Assembly (NCBI GenBank): GCA_036925085.1
Contig: JAUPFP010000031.1
Coordinates: forward strand, 868,001 to 932,000
Source: Brachycybe producta
Lineage: Eukaryota; Arthropoda; Diplopoda; Playtdesmida; Andrognathidae
Direction: 5' to 3'
DNA length: 64,000 bases
Shown: in pieces, positions 12,901-27,900 of the stretch
Numbering within the stretch: the stretch's first letter is position 1
Layout: every line of letters starts with the position of its first letter
Notes under the pieces: generated by a model
Database searches by the model: none
Seen by the model: only the letters and a program-made list of their open reading frames with translations
What the model was told of the DNA's origin: nothing
Position numbers and translations under genes: made by a program

Positions 12901-15900
12901 CCCCAGTGAATATTAACAATGGTTCTTCTTCGAGTCCGGTGACTGGTATGCAACAGTTTTTGCACGGTAATGTTGGTGCAGGACCTCTTCCGCCTTCTTC
13001 GCAGACTGGAGGAGGAGGAGGAACAGGAGCTGGAGGGCCACCAGGTGGAGCTCAACAGCAACCTTCATCGCAACAACAGCAGGCTCAACAAACGCAGCAA
13101 CAGTCCTTTATGAACATGTCAGCTGCGTCTAATGCAAGGTTACAAGCGTCACAGTCGCAACAGATGCAAGTGAATCGTAATGGGCCACAACAGAACTTGC
13201 AAGTAAGTTCCGCCATTTTTTTTGTTGACATTTTCAATTTCAATGATCAATGCAATGTTTTTGAAATTTGAATAATATGGACCACTTTTTGGTGCCACAA
13301 AGTGGTTGACGCAGCTTGCTTCAAACGGGCCACTATTGAAAACAATGGCCCGTCGTCAGCACTGGCAACTAGTATAACCTTGAATCACCTCTAACAAATA
13401 AGGCAGTGGTCGCCACTTGTGTCAAGATGCAACCACTCATCGAGCTACTTGTGTCAAGACGCAACCACTCATGTGGTGTACAAAACCCGGCGGCAGTGGC
13501 TCGTGTGAAAATCCTTAATATAATCAATGTTATGCTAAGAACAACCCCTTCTTTTATGTGTCGCCACAAAGTGGTTCGTGTGAAGCCGACTGAAAAGTTG
13601 CAAAAACTAAGGCGTGATTTACACGGATCACATTATGGGGGCCACAAAATGTGGTTGTTTTTAGCGAACCACTGATTACTTAGTAGGTGTTCACACAAGT
13701 GAACGTTTTTCCTGAGCCACAGTGGCAAAGAGAGTTTCCAAGCCTTGTTACAGGTGGCGATGGACCGCTTTTTTAGTCGGTGGCGATCAGGCAAACGAGC
13801 CATTTTATGGACCCGTTCTACTCAATGTTGACGACCACCAAGTGGTCCGTGTTTTAAAGAGACTTGTTATTGTTACAAAGCTTTTAGAGAGTTACGACAC
13901 TCTTGAGAGAGTTGACTCTCAGGAGAGTTTGCATTTCGACGTTTTTTTTTTGTTCAAATGATGAACTAAAATGGTGTTTCATCATCGTAAATGGTCTAAT
14001 GTAAACATGATGATAGTCGTCCATTGAACCTTATGTTTGCTGCTGCTGCTGGTTGTTGGTTTTTAAATGCATTTTTACACAATTATTCAGGAATAAGTTT
14101 TAATTGGAAAAGCGGAATTTTCAATTCTCTCTTTCATTATGTCGGAAAAAAATAGACTGGTTAGAGGCTAGAGCTCGCTAGTCGAGTTACAGTACGGAAC
14201 CCTCAAATCGATCGTGTTGATTTCAAAAAACCTAATTCTTTTTGACATAATCAGTAATAATTTCTACCAAAAAAATGGCCAAAAAGAATTAAAGTCTTCT
14301 AGATGCCCTGAAATGAACTCAAGGGGGGGGGGCCCAACGGACTTCTGAGGAAAAAGTAAAAATTGTAAAAAAAAAAAATGAAATTCTTCCAAGAGGAAAA
14401 ATGTTTCTCTTGGAAAATTTCAAAAAATGAAAGTCTAAAAAAGAAGCCATGAAAGGCACTGAAATGAAGTCCGGAGAGGGCCCAACAGACTTTCGAGGAC
14501 GATAAAAACGCATAAAATCCGAAAAAGTAAAAATTGTCGAAAAAAAATGAAATTCTTCTAAAATGGAAAATTGGAAAAATTGGAAAATTTCAAAAAATGG
14601 CCAAAAAATGAAAGTCTTCTAGATGCCCTGAAAAGCGCTGAAATGAACTCAGGAGGGCCCAATAGACTTCGGAGGACAAAAAACCCCTCCATAAATTCAA
14701 AAAAGTAAAAATTGTCGAAAAATGAAATCCTTCCAAGAGATTCTTGGAAAATTTCAAAAAATGAAAGTCTTCTAGAAGCCATGAAAGGCACTGAAATGAA
14801 GTCCGGAGAGGGCCCAACAGACTTCCGAGGACCAGAAAACCCCATCAATTAAAAAAAAGTAAATGAACAACAAACAGAAAACAGAAATCAGAGAATGCTG
14901 TCATTATTCATTCGAAAATATAGATGGCGCTTCTGGTAAATTCAGGGGGATTTTATTCAGCATGTGTGATTCTTCCCTTATTATTCCTTACAGATTATAG
15001 GGTGACTTTAAAGTATTTCTGTAAATGTTAGCGGCTCTCTAGTTTCAAGCAATTTTCTGCATATTTCTGCTAATTTATGGCATTTTTATACAGATTTTCT
15101 GCAATATTTATTGTAATTAGATTATTTTCCTTGAGATTTGTATGCAATTTTTGCATTTAAGGTTAGACTCAGGTTCATTTAACTTTCCTGATGTCTCTTG
15201 ACTGTGTTGGAAGAAAGGAGGGGTTCTTTGGAAGAAGAAGGAGGAGGAGGAGGAGGGTAGGTTTAGATGAAATGGGTGGTTGGATGACCATTACCCGGTG
15301 GTTGCCACTTTGAAAATCCTCCTCTCAAAAGCTTTTTTGAATATATTTTTTTCTTTATAGATCACATTAAATTTAGTTCAAAGTTTTGGCGAATTTATTA
15401 TGAGAAATAATAATTGTGAGTTCCATCTTCTCCTTCCTCTCGAAACACACAACAAGGCTTTTGTTGACCACTGACCAGTGACCATGCCTTTCTTAATGGT
15501 CATCTCTCCTCAGCTGTAAATTCAACTGCATCAAGCAGATTGCGAGAAACAGAGAGAGAGAGAGAGAAAGAAAGTCCATCCTAATTTGCATTTATGACAT
15601 TCATATTTTTTGAAAGGGGTGGGGTGGGGGAAGGTGAAGAGAAAGGGGGAGTTAGGAGGAGGAAAAATAGGGGAGAGAGGCTTGTGTGTCCATTCTGTGT
15701 TTTTGGACCCACATCTCTCTTAATGGCTGTTGTTGTATATAATGTTGCTCCTCTGCAATGCATAATCATCATTTTGAACAGCTGCATTAATTAGCAAAAA
15801 CCCACATTATTCTTCCCCCCCCCCTCTCTCTCTCTCTCTTAACCCCTTAAATCTTCCTCCCCCTTTTTCTCATCTCGCTTTCATTCTATCTCAATGCTAA

Positions 15901-18900
15901 TTTTAAAATGGAGATGGTGAAAAAGACTAGAAGATATAAAAGTGTGAGACTGAATTGGATGTTGGTGTTGCTTGCTTGCTTGCTGCACTTAATGTCTAAT
16001 GTTTGTAACGATGCAATTATCATTTTTCTTGTCCAAAAACGCATTTAAGGCGCGCAAACACTTGATGTGATGGTCGTCATATAATATCTATCTGTTCCGC
16101 CTATTCATTTCCTGAAAAGGAACATCTAGTCTGAATGGAAAGTCATTGATAAAGACAGTCTGGATACAAGTTTATAGAAAGTCTTGTTTGGGACATCCTG
16201 AATGAGAATCTTAAAGAGGGCTCCATAGAAAAATACTTGTGTAAAATGCAAGGTAGATGGCGCCTGCAACCTTCATATAGATGGCCAACTACACTCGTCG
16301 GTAATTAGTTGAAATAGAATGCAGCCTCCTTTTAGCTGTAATTGTACAAATCCTGAAAGGGTTTTTTTTGTTTGGCACCACCCACTGCACCAATGATTTC
16401 TTTCAGCCTGAACTGTTTGTTGAGCATATTTTGGGTTATAACTTAAAATACAAATATGATTAATTGTTGTTTACAGTTTAGTTCTAAATAGAGACAAGAA
16501 ATCTTGAAGGACAGCACTTAGTAAATTATTGAAAACAAAGTTAGATGTGACAGTTAGGAATTTTGTTACTTGTTATGTAATAAATGGTTATATACTAACT
16601 TATATGGAACTAGTTATAATAAAGAGATAGTTGTTGGAAACATTATAAAGTCCTGGTTCCACTTGGTTACTAGTCATTGCAATTGTGACATTTGCCACAC
16701 AATATATGACTGTAATAGAATAATTATAACTTAAAAAGTTATATAATGACTTGAAGAAAACTAGTCATTCATGACTAGTTTTTAGTGACTAGTGGAAACA
16801 AGGTTTCAGTTAACTCTACTAGCCTCTACACTGACTGGTCAGTGTTCATTCATGACTTTTTTTTATTGACTGACAACTAGTGGAACCAGTGCTTATTTGG
16901 TTACCAGTCTGCACTGACTGGTCATTCGTAACTGTTTCACAGTTTTACTAGTTTTTAAGTGAAATAAAGGCTTAAGTCGGTTACAAGTCTACACTGTCTT
17001 TGTCGTTTACTACTATTTTGCAGTAACTAGTAACCAAATGGAACCAGTGGTTCTACCAGTTGGCTACTAGCCTCTAAACTGACTGACTGGTTAGCAATGA
17101 CCATTCATGACTAATTTTTTTCAGTGACTACTTAACAAGTGGAGCTGAGGCTTCAGTTATCTACTAGCCTCTGAGACGACTTATTTTTCAGTTCTCAAAG
17201 TTGAAAAAAAAGGCTGACCACAAGTGAAGATGGTCAGTTTTGACTGATTTGTCAGTGGACATAATAACTTGTTATAAAATCTTTTATGAACAATCTATAT
17301 ATCGTTGAATTAGTGGTGTTTTTTCTTTCTCTTTTTTCCCCTTGGAAAATAAAAGACGAACAAAAAAATGTGGAGAATGAAAAAAAAAAATGGATATTTT
17401 TTTCTCTTTTCTGAACAAAGACGGTTCCAAATCAGTGATCAAAAGATGAAACCCTGAAATTGCCAAACTATTATTATATTTATAGTGTGACCAGAAGAAA
17501 CCCCTCCCCCTCCCCCCTTTCCCTTGTGGTAGAAATAGCCTGAAAGAGTGATAGACTGAGATATAAGATAGGGTATGTTGCCATGGTGATTGGTAAAGAA
17601 TTAAAGTGATAAACACTTATATCTCATCTGATTGGATAGATTTTTTCTCTTCTTCTTTAAGGGGTTGTGTGTGTGTGGGGGGGGGGGGGGGTGGCGTAGG
17701 TGAGTGGGTGTCATGTAATATTGTACCTGAAAACCACCTTCCGTTAGCCCCTCCACCCCTAACATTATCATCATCCTGACTGAGATTCGTTTTTATTATT
17801 TTGCAATATCCACTTTTTATAGAGTCTCCATAATACACTACTATATCATTTGGTGTGGAGGTAGGTGGTGAAGGGGAGGGGGTTGAATGGACACACTAAT
17901 TGATCCATTGGGTTCGTGTGGACAGTGGACACCAGAGTGATCACTGACCAGACTACTGGACACAATGGATAGGCCTACACACATAAACAAAAACACCCAT
18001 GTATCCATTGCAACAAATACTATTGTTGTGGTAATTATTGTCAGGCACACTCTACTGTTACTAGCAAAGTTGGTAAAATCAGTAGTTTTTCAAATTCACT
18101 AGTCACAGTGTGCAAAATCAATTCAATGTTAATTTCGACTTGCTTTTTAGGCATTTTGGTAAATGCCTACATAACAATAACTCAATCTACAAATGTCAGA
18201 AAGACTTATAAAGTGAGTTATTGAAGCAAAATGTATTCTGCTTTATATTACCGAAAATGCAGTCAATGTGAAAATTCACTGAAGCGACTGATTAAGCGCG
18301 AAACTGAACAAACGCCAAATCTGAATCAACTTCAAATTCGTCAAATGATAAACTGACTAAACGCCAAAAATTTGGCGTTTTGTTCAATTTAAAGTGGTTT
18401 CTTTTCATACTAGCCTCTATTTGGCCTTTCATATAACTGCGCGCCTTCAGCGCCACACACCTACAGTAGATATAACAATTTCACAGCTTGGAGGCTAAAT
18501 GATAACCATTTCTGATATTTTTTAATGAATTACAATATGGAGATTTGGCTCTTCTTCAGTTTGATGTTTGGAGCTTATTCAATATCGGCGCCTATATCAT
18601 CAGCGCCACCTATTTGAGAGTTTTAAGAAAATTGACTAGTGAATTTTTCAGAATGACATCTTTTTTTTACTCTTTGGTTGTTAACAACCATTTGTGTTGC
18701 AATAAGATTGATTGTAATGATTATCATTGCAACAATGTTGTTCAATGATTGGCTTGTTCTCATCAAAACCTGGATGATGATGATGATGATGATAACTGAC
18801 CATTTGCGAGGAGAATTTATTATATAAATTGTGATGTGTGGAATTGGATGTTGAATCCAGCCTTTAAAAAAATGAGGGATGTTAAAAATCTCATCGAAAT

Positions 18901-21900
18901 AGGGAGAGAGAGAAAGAGAGTAGAAAAGTAGCCATTCCAATAATAATGGCCACATTTTCTCTTTTTATTGAGATCTCAGATTAGTCACCATTTAATAATA
19001 TTACACATTTTTTTCTTCTTCTTCTCGTCATCTGGTCCGAGATTTGACCAGTTTTTCTGCTTCTTTTTCCTTCTTCTTCTTCTTATAAACCGTGGACATT
19101 TTTCATGTGTCAGTCATTTATTATATTTTTTTTTCAACAAACAAGATCTAGGGATTGAATGATAACACTATTGAAACAACTTTCATAAGAGTTAGGGCTG
19201 GATCACACATTCGTAATGAACAGAAATAACATAAAATCAGAATAACGGTTTCTGCTACATTTCTGCTTTCTGTCGCATTCATGGTTTCTCACACATAATA
19301 GAGAAGAAGAAGAAAAACATTTTTGAGTTTCTAGAAGAGAATTAAGAGCAGAAGCCATAAAGAATAAAGCATCTCAAGGACGACTTCCTATTGGCTAATA
19401 ATATTTAATTCTGCTTGTCAGAACAGTAAAGGTTGAAACAACTGCAGGTTTTTTTTTCTGGTCTGATTTCTGTCAAATAAATAGAAATTTTTGCAATTAT
19501 TCAAATTAAATAAAAAGTTCTTTTTGGTCGCATAAATTTTTATGTTTGAATAGAAATAGAAAAATCTGAATACATTTTCTGTTATATTTCTGCTTTCGGT
19601 CGCATTCAAGGATTCTCGCACCTTTTTTTTTAGTTTATAGATGAAAAAATAATTAAGCAGAGGACGGACCTGCCTTAAAGAATGATGATGATATATGGAT
19701 GTAATTCCGCTTGTCAGAACAGAAAAAGTAAAAACAATTACAACTTTTTCTGTCTACTTTTTGCCAAATAAATAAATTCGAAATATTCACAAATAGATAA
19801 TTCTATTTTTGGTGAAATTTTTTTTCTGCGCTTGTGATCCAGCCCTTAGTGGACATTCCATTGAAGAAAGAGAACAAAATTCCAACTGCAGACTTTTCTG
19901 TTCAGACTCATGAATTCCTATTTATGAAAAGCAGCAACAACAGAAAATGGCAGAAACTTTTTTTTTCTTCGAAGGCTTTCAATTTTTTGATACGCATTTT
20001 TACATTCTAAGTGTATAAAGAAGCGGACTGATGATGGGCGTGGGAGGAAATGGTGGCCTCACTCACTGACACTGGTGACTGAGATAGAAACAGAGGGGGG
20101 GAAAATGTAACCAAAGGGAGAAGAGGGTGAGATTTTTTCTGGCTTCTCTGACTTTGAACTTTCGATTCTTCATTTTTTCCAAGGAAAAAAAAAATCTTTT
20201 TTTGACACTTCTTTGAGTCAAGTAGCTTTAAAAATGTGAAGGTTTTTTGTTAAGTTGGAGAAAAAGAGAGAGAGAGAGGGGGTTGAGTTAGAGGATATAG
20301 AAGGTGTTTGAGATGAGAAACTGTCTTGCACAAATCCCAGTTTTTAAAAATAGAGACTGAAAAAGAGGTTATTGGATGAGGTGAGGAATAAGATGGGCAA
20401 TTGTGGGTGGTGAAATTGACAGACTAAAAAAAATGGTGGTGAGATTGGAATTGACAAACACGGTTTAAGTTCCATTTTAGAATTTAGATAATATGGAAGG
20501 AAGGAGGAGGAATGTGTGTTTGCTTGTTGTTAGTGACAGGCCGCCTCCTTTCTATTTATATAACAATAATAATAAGCGAGAGGTGGGTGTCCACTGTCCA
20601 CACTGATGATGATGGTCACTCTCATTGTGTGTGACATAACCAAAATCTAAATTGGACAAGTGTGACTTTGTGTGTGTGTGTGTGTGTGTCCTATCTCAAG
20701 AATCTTCAAATCCACCAAAGTCACACTAAATGGCACTGCTTTTATATAGGCCTACAAGGTGTTTCCGTAAAGACTGAAACGAATGGTAAAAATGATGGTT
20801 TTTGCCTTTCTAAATGGCAATATGCTGAAAATAATTCTACGAAATTGTGACTTGCTCATAAATGCCATCTTAGCTCACAGACATGTCCGTGTTTACAGTT
20901 ATGTATGTTTTTTTTTTGGAATCATCTTGACTCCAAGACGGGAAATCGTTGATCGATTCTTCAGGGAATTTCTACTGAACTCCTTGAAGAACATGACCAA
21001 GCTGGCCTCACCTTCAGGGAACGGATTCTCACTTTTTAACCAGAGTTTTTGAGGGTTAGGATGGATTGACCAACAGGAGTCAACTCGGCTTTCTTGATTT
21101 CCACATACAATTTCAAAAGAAAACCATAGAAAACTAGACAGATATGATTTTTGAATGTCTGTGGCCATTTTGAGAGAGAATCGAGGACTAATAAGCCAGG
21201 ATGGACAAGCCAGAATTGATCAGAATTGTATTGTAATTCCCATTGGTTCCAGAATGTATTTGTGAACACCCTGTATACATATGATGAGGAAATAAATGGC
21301 GAAAAAGCCACTTAGGGACGTGCCCCTTTGACAAGTCAGAGATATTGGCACAGTGGTGACAAGTGTGACAACAATGAAAAAAGTCACAATCAGTTTTATA
21401 CCAAAAACTTGATGAAATCGATCAAAATAAAAAAAGAGCTTTATCTCTTGACTTTGTGTGTGTTTGTTGTTGGTTAACTCTTGTCTCTAAAAAATATAAT
21501 GAATCTTGTGCAAATTTAATGTCGAAAGTTATCTTGAACGCAACACCTTGAACCAAATCATCCTAACAAACAAGGTCCTCCAGAAAAAAAAAAAAGAAAC
21601 TTTTTGTTCCCAATTTGGTTGAAAAGGGGAGAGAGGAAGTGACGTCACACTTTTGTAGTGGTTGTTTGTCGGCTGTTGCACCTGCTGCTCCACAAACCTT
21701 TCAGGACATTTTTCTTCTTAACAATGAGACAAAATATCCCCCCCCTCCCTTAGCTTATGTGTTTTCCTATTGAAAAACCTTCCCCTCCATTTTTTTTTTT
21801 TTTTACATTTGCAGTTTTTCTTTCTTGATATCAGTTTTTTGGAAAAGTTTTTTTATTATTATTATTACAAAGTGTCCAACATCCTTTTTTTCTGGGTTCC

Positions 21901-24900
21901 ATTATTCTGCTTTTGGTGTCACAAACAATTCCGAGGACTTCTCCCCCTTTTTCTAGAGAGAGAAAAAAACCCATGATATTTATTCCATTGGTGTTGGAAC
22001 TTATGACAATCGTAATAAACTTGTAATACCTCGTTTAAACTACAAAAATGAACTGCAGTTAAAAAGTTAACCACAGTTAATTTCCTAGTGGAAACTAATA
22101 TGGTTGCATTAACCATAGTTAAATTTCCAAACAATGGATTTAACTCAATTGCAATGACACAAAGTGGTTAACCACCATTATTATTGAATGGTTAAATACA
22201 TGACTTCCTGTATTTAATCAAAATTAGCATACAAACAACATGGCGGACAATGAGCACACTCAATTTTTGGCTGAATGAGGTGGGAAAATGTTACAAAATG
22301 TCTAACTGTTTAAAAGGAAGTAAAGTATTTTTAAAATGGAAACACAACAGTGCGACGTCTAGCTTGTTTGCAGAACCTTGGTTATGTTGCAAATATAACT
22401 ACGGCCCGCCCACCGATAGGCTTAAGGCCGCTTGCAACAACAGTGTTAACCAGAAGATCCTTCACCAGGGGCGGGTAGACTAGGGGACAATACCCTTCGA
22501 GAAAGCCACATAAAACAAACCTTGGTTATAGAACTCCAGGTAATTTTAGCAGTGGAACCGAAAAATAAAGAGGTTAGAAATGGTTATATAACGGTAGTTG
22601 TAGTTATGGTTCTTATTTCATTGGTTCATTCACATACAGAAGAAATTAAGCTGTCACAGATAAGAAATTCTTGTGAACAATGACAGTTCTAAACAGAATA
22701 CAATTTACCAAAATAAATTTTGATACAAAAATATAAAACCGTGCTCTAGTGGGAACACTACAAAATACAAAAGTCTATTGGACTTTGGTAGATCTTTATG
22801 GACAAACCTACTACTTTCTGTTTTATATTAATTGATTAGAGGCTAATTAGGTGTGCTCTTATCTGGTCAGGCAGAAATGGAACTTGTAGCTTGCAAGGAT
22901 TTAATCACACACACACACATATTCTGAAATTCTGAATTTGTCATCCATGGAAAGTAGGCAAATTAGAAAATAAGGGAGGTTTTTTAGAGGCTATAACCAT
23001 TTTGAGGAGGGGGGGTGGGGTGGGATCTCCAATATGGTTAGTAGGGCAACAACAGCTAGTTTTATTCACACGCACTTATTTTTTTATTTAGTAACTTATT
23101 GGTATAAAGATTTACTGATATGGAAAGAGAAGAAGGGAAGGGAAGGGGGGTCATTCCAAGCTGACCACAACCCCCCACCCCACCCCTCTTTTTGTAGGCG
23201 CATATTACGTTATTAGTATTCAGACCCAGGCACCTCAGTCCCGGGACACATGGAATTTGGAATGTGGTTTTTCGAGAACACTTTCTCCTCCTTCCATTTT
23301 TTTATTATTATTTTTAGTTTAGATATATTATTGTGATACCTGTTTTAGGATTTCATTTTACTCATTGTTTTTTAAGAGTTCTCTATGCATTTACAACTTT
23401 TAATTGCTTTTAGGGCACGGATTTTTATGCAATTGTTTCTCAATTGGCCCAAGAGCCAATTTTGAAGTAACAATTTCCGTTTAGATGAACCGAAAATTGT
23501 TTTTTTTTTTTCAATCAAAAATACTGATTAGAGGCTAGAACTCTTTATTAGTTGACGACTGATAGTAACCAGACATCTAGCCTCTAAGCAGGTTTTTTGA
23601 TTAGAAAAAAAGCATAATTGCAGTTAATCAAATGACGGTGATTTCGCAATTGGCACTTGAGCCACAGATTGAGAAACACTTGCTTGATTATTGCATTAAA
23701 AATTCGCGCCTTAAGGGAGAGAGACCTACGCAAAGCTCATGGGCCCGGCTGGCAATTTAAAAATAAAATGGGCCCAGTTGGATTGGTGGGCCAGCCCAGT
23801 AGTGGAATGTAAGCATGAAACCATTTTGTTGCAATGGAGATTAAGTAAGCTGCACAGAAGTTTTTAGGAAAACTTTCTCAGATTTAAAAAAAATGGCAGC
23901 CATTTTTTTTTTATTTGCTTTGGGTTGTATTAGAAAAAAATTCAACCATAACCTTCGCGTTTTTTTTGGGGGGTACATTTAGATAGGAAAGAGACTCCAC
24001 TCTTATTATCTGGTAAAACTATGAAAGTGGACTGAATATTTCGGAGGTCATGTTTCACTTTCACTCTGTAATTAGTGCTGATTTCAGCAACTTTTTTTTT
24101 TTGTTATTCATTCCTCTTGTCTGCAAAAAAAAAACTTTCACATGGTAAAGAATGTTTTTTTTTTGCTCTAAAAAAACGACCCCCTCCCATATAAAAAGTT
24201 ACAATATTCTTTATTAGAAGTGTGAGGTAGAGAGTAGAGACCTACATAAAGCCCTTGGGGCGGGCTAGGTTTACAGTTTTCTGAAAAAATGGTCATGGAC
24301 CTGGTGGGTTTTTGGAAAAGTCCATTTCATGGGCTTTGTTTTGTGGTCCTCATGGGTCAGGTGAGCTTCATTTGCCTAATGGTCTTTATGTGCTTAGTGA
24401 GCATTATGGGTCTAATGGACTTTATGGGTCTAGTGGACGTTTATGGGCTTGGTGAGCTTTATGGAGCTATGTGACTTTTTTTGACTTGGTGGGCTTTTTA
24501 TGAGCCTGGTCATCTGGTGTGCTTTATGGGCCTGGTGGGCGTTATGCGCCTGGTCACCTGATGAGGTTTTTGGGCCTGGTGGCCTTTATGGGTTCTGGTG
24601 AGCTTTATGGGTATGGTGGGTTTGATTAGCCTGCTAGGTAAGTTTCATGTGTTTTGTGGGCCATATGGGCTTAGTGAGGTGTGCTGGTTTGAACCTCAAT
24701 TATTTTTAACACAAATTACCGCTCCAGTGTCAGGAACGGAATTGAACAAGAAATCATCATCAGTTGTACTCTGACCCTTTGAGTACTGGCCCAGTGATAT
24801 GACGTCAATGATGGTCAATTCAAAGAAAGTGGCAAAATGCCACAAAAGCCCAACAAAAAAAGATTTTTTTGGGGTTGGATTAGATTGGATTAGTTTATTA

Positions 24901-27900
24901 TGTGTGATATTAAAAGGGGTGGATTTCGAAACAAAATCTTTTAAAAGTGAAGAAGGAAGTTTGCCATTAATGTATATGTATATAATGGCACTGGTCTAGA
25001 CTTTATCACTGTTTTCTTGGGGGGAGAGAGAGAGAACTTTCTTTTACAAAGTTGGTTGAAACTTTTCTAAATGGTTTTGAAATTGATATGGTGTGTGTCC
25101 CGCCTTGTCCCACCCACCACAACCAACTTCTTAACTAAATAAGTTATAGTATATTATGCACTATCTAGCCTTGTCTTATTTGAAAGAAGAAACGGAATGA
25201 ACTTTTTTTTCAACAAAAAACAAATCGGTTGTTGTGGTTTAAATTCAACTATATAGATTGGACCATAATTCACACCCCACTCAACCCGCCTCCTCCTCCT
25301 TCATTTCATATCCACTTCACATTTTCGTAGGCGGAAACTTTTTTTTTTTGGCCTCCAGAAAAAAAATTTAAAGTTATGATGCAATTTTTTTTTGGCCTGG
25401 CATAACTTTCTCATATTTCTATTAATTTTTTTAAGAAAAATATAAGTTGTCATTTTCATCATGGTCACAAAGGAGTCCATTTCTTCTGTGTTTTTTTTTT
25501 TACATCTTTCATAATTTTTGGGGTTTGTTTTAAAGAAAATTTTGTGGTCCCTTTTTTGCATTTTGGTCAAATTCAAGCTTATGACTTGATTTTTGGAACA
25601 TAAGATTTGAAGCTAGATTTAGTTGCGCTTCCAACGCCCCCTGATGCTTAAAACATTGCACCCTCAAAATGCATCCTCCAAATCTCTATTGCGCCCCCTC
25701 CCCTTTGCAGTCGCGAGGGCTCGTGGGTCCTCAGCTACCTACGCCCCTCTTTAAATTATGAACTATTTCTAGATGAATTTGTTTTTAGACCTTTGTTGAT
25801 TTTGGTGACACATTATTTTATACATTTCCGGATTTTGAGTATGAAAACAAGGTGGCGCTGATTTAGCACCAAATTGAATAGTTAGTGCCAACTTGAATGA
25901 GAACTAAATGGAACAAATACCAAACAGAACAAACGCCAATTCAACAATTGCCAAACTTAATAAGCCCCAAATTGAGCAAATGAAAATCTGAATAAGCTCC
26001 AAATTGAACAAACGCCAAACTGAATAAGCTCCAAATTGAACAAACGCCAAACTGAACAAACGCCAAACTGAATAAGCTCCAAATTGAACAAACGCCAAAC
26101 TGAATAAGCTCCAAATTGAACAAACGCCAAACTGAATAAGCTCCAAATTGAACAAACGCCAAACTGAATAAGCTCCAAATTGAACAAACGCCAAACTGAA
26201 TAAGCTCCAAATTGAACAAACGCCAAACTGAATAAGCGCCAAATTGAACAATTGCTAAACTAAATAAGCTCCTAATTGAACAAGTGCCGAACTTAATAAG
26301 CTCCAAATTGAACAAATACCAAACTGAATAAGCGCCAAATTGAACAAATACAAAACTGAATAAGCGCCAAATTGAACAAATACAAAACTGAATAAGCGCC
26401 AAATTGAACAAATACAAAACTGAATAAGCGCCAAATTGAACAAATACAAAACTGAATAAGCGCCAAATTGAACAAATACAAAACTGAATAAGCGCCAAAT
26501 TGAACAAATACAAAACTGAATAAGCGCCAAATTGAACAAATACAAAACTGAATAAGCGCCAAATTGAACAAATACAAAACTGAATAAGCGCCAAATTGAA
26601 CAAATACAAAACTGAATAAGCGCCAAATTGAACAAATACAAAACTGAATAAGCGTCAAGTTTAACAATTACTAAACTGAATTAACTGCCAGACTGTTGAA
26701 ACACAAGCTAAATAAAGGCCAAACTGAATAACTGTCAATTTTTCTGGCATTTGGTTAAATTGGCGCTTATTCAGTTTGAAATTTATGTTGGGCATTTATT
26801 TAGCTTGGCGTTTGTTGAATTTAGAGCTGAATCAGTCACCACCACCACCACCACCACCTCTTCACTTCCATTGAGTTACATTGAGAATGCTCAAAAATGG
26901 AGTTTTTAGCTGACTGACTGAAATACAAGTGTATTTGGAGGAAGGGCCTCTTGACCAACACCAAAGAACCCATCTCTCAATATTTGTGTCCACCAGATGT
27001 CATCCAATACATTGATTGCTTTTATGACCAAAAGTAGCTTAAAAGGTGTGTGTTTGTGTGTACATTGGACGACGGACAATAAACACTAATGGCATTTCCT
27101 CATATTCACTGTTGTTGTCCATTCCTTTTTATCTCTCTCTCTCTCTCTCTCTCTATTCTCTGTTGCTTTGGTCACTTTGCTGTGTTGTTGGTCATCAACT
27201 GGTCAAACAATTTCATAACAAAAAACCAGAGCCAGAGAGGATATTATAATAAAATAAAGACCAGACACGGAATTCTTTATATCTTTTTTTTTTTGTTAAT
27301 TAACTATTGGTCGTTTTTATTCATATTTCATATTTTGGGTTATGAATTGAATGTTTTCATTTAGAGATGACATCATGGCAGATGTTGAATTATTTTGTTA
27401 AAGTTTTTTTTATTTAGTGGCACCATGGGGGGGAGGGGTTCCATAGAAAAGAAGGGGAATTTTTTGTGTTTGTTAGGTTAGGTAGGGGTTCTTCGTCATC
27501 ATCATCATCATCATCCAAGAGGTTCTTCTTGAAGGGTAGAATAAATACTAGGAGGGGTTAGAGAAGGGTCTGTACGCCACTAGTGGCCATGTTATCCCCC
27601 AGCCGGGCCACCCCTCTTGTCCCAACTGTTACAGTATAGGTGTAACATTGGTTTTTTGGGCTTTTTTTTTAGGTGTCATAGCAACCGACTGTCAGTCAGC
27701 CTATTACAAAATTATATACAGGGGTGTTTTCGTTTCATTTTTTTTTGTCATTGAACTGCATTTCACTAGATGGCGCTGGTTAAAAGTGGATAATTGGCAA
27801 AGAGATTATAAGGAAAGCGTAATATTTACATGGAGGTAACTTAACTTCTTGTAAGTAAAAAAATGTCTTGTGTGAGTGAGCTTTCTGACTCGCTTGTTAA

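Noticed and set aside
12546..13061. Minus-strand frame of 171 residues opposite mastermind exon 2
   Set aside because: Shadow of a long real exon. Arg/Ser-rich composition is the complement of the sense codons.
13203..13271. Continuation of mastermind exon 2 past 13202 as a read-through C-terminus
   Set aside because: A GTAAGT donor at 13203 in exact phase with exon 3, plus the conserved motifs in exon 3, make splicing far more likely. An intron-retained minor form remains possible.
20671..20690. GT microsatellite, and similar GA/CT tracts (15551, 27131, 31511, 33133) and a poly-G run near 33041
   Set aside because: Ordinary microsatellites with no special context; not reported as findings.
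25904..26667. Several minus-strand open frames of 89-222 residues rich in Phe/Cys/Trp/Leu
   Set aside because: They are translations of the 32-bp minisatellite. All three frames are open and similar, which is a property of the repeat and not of coding selection.
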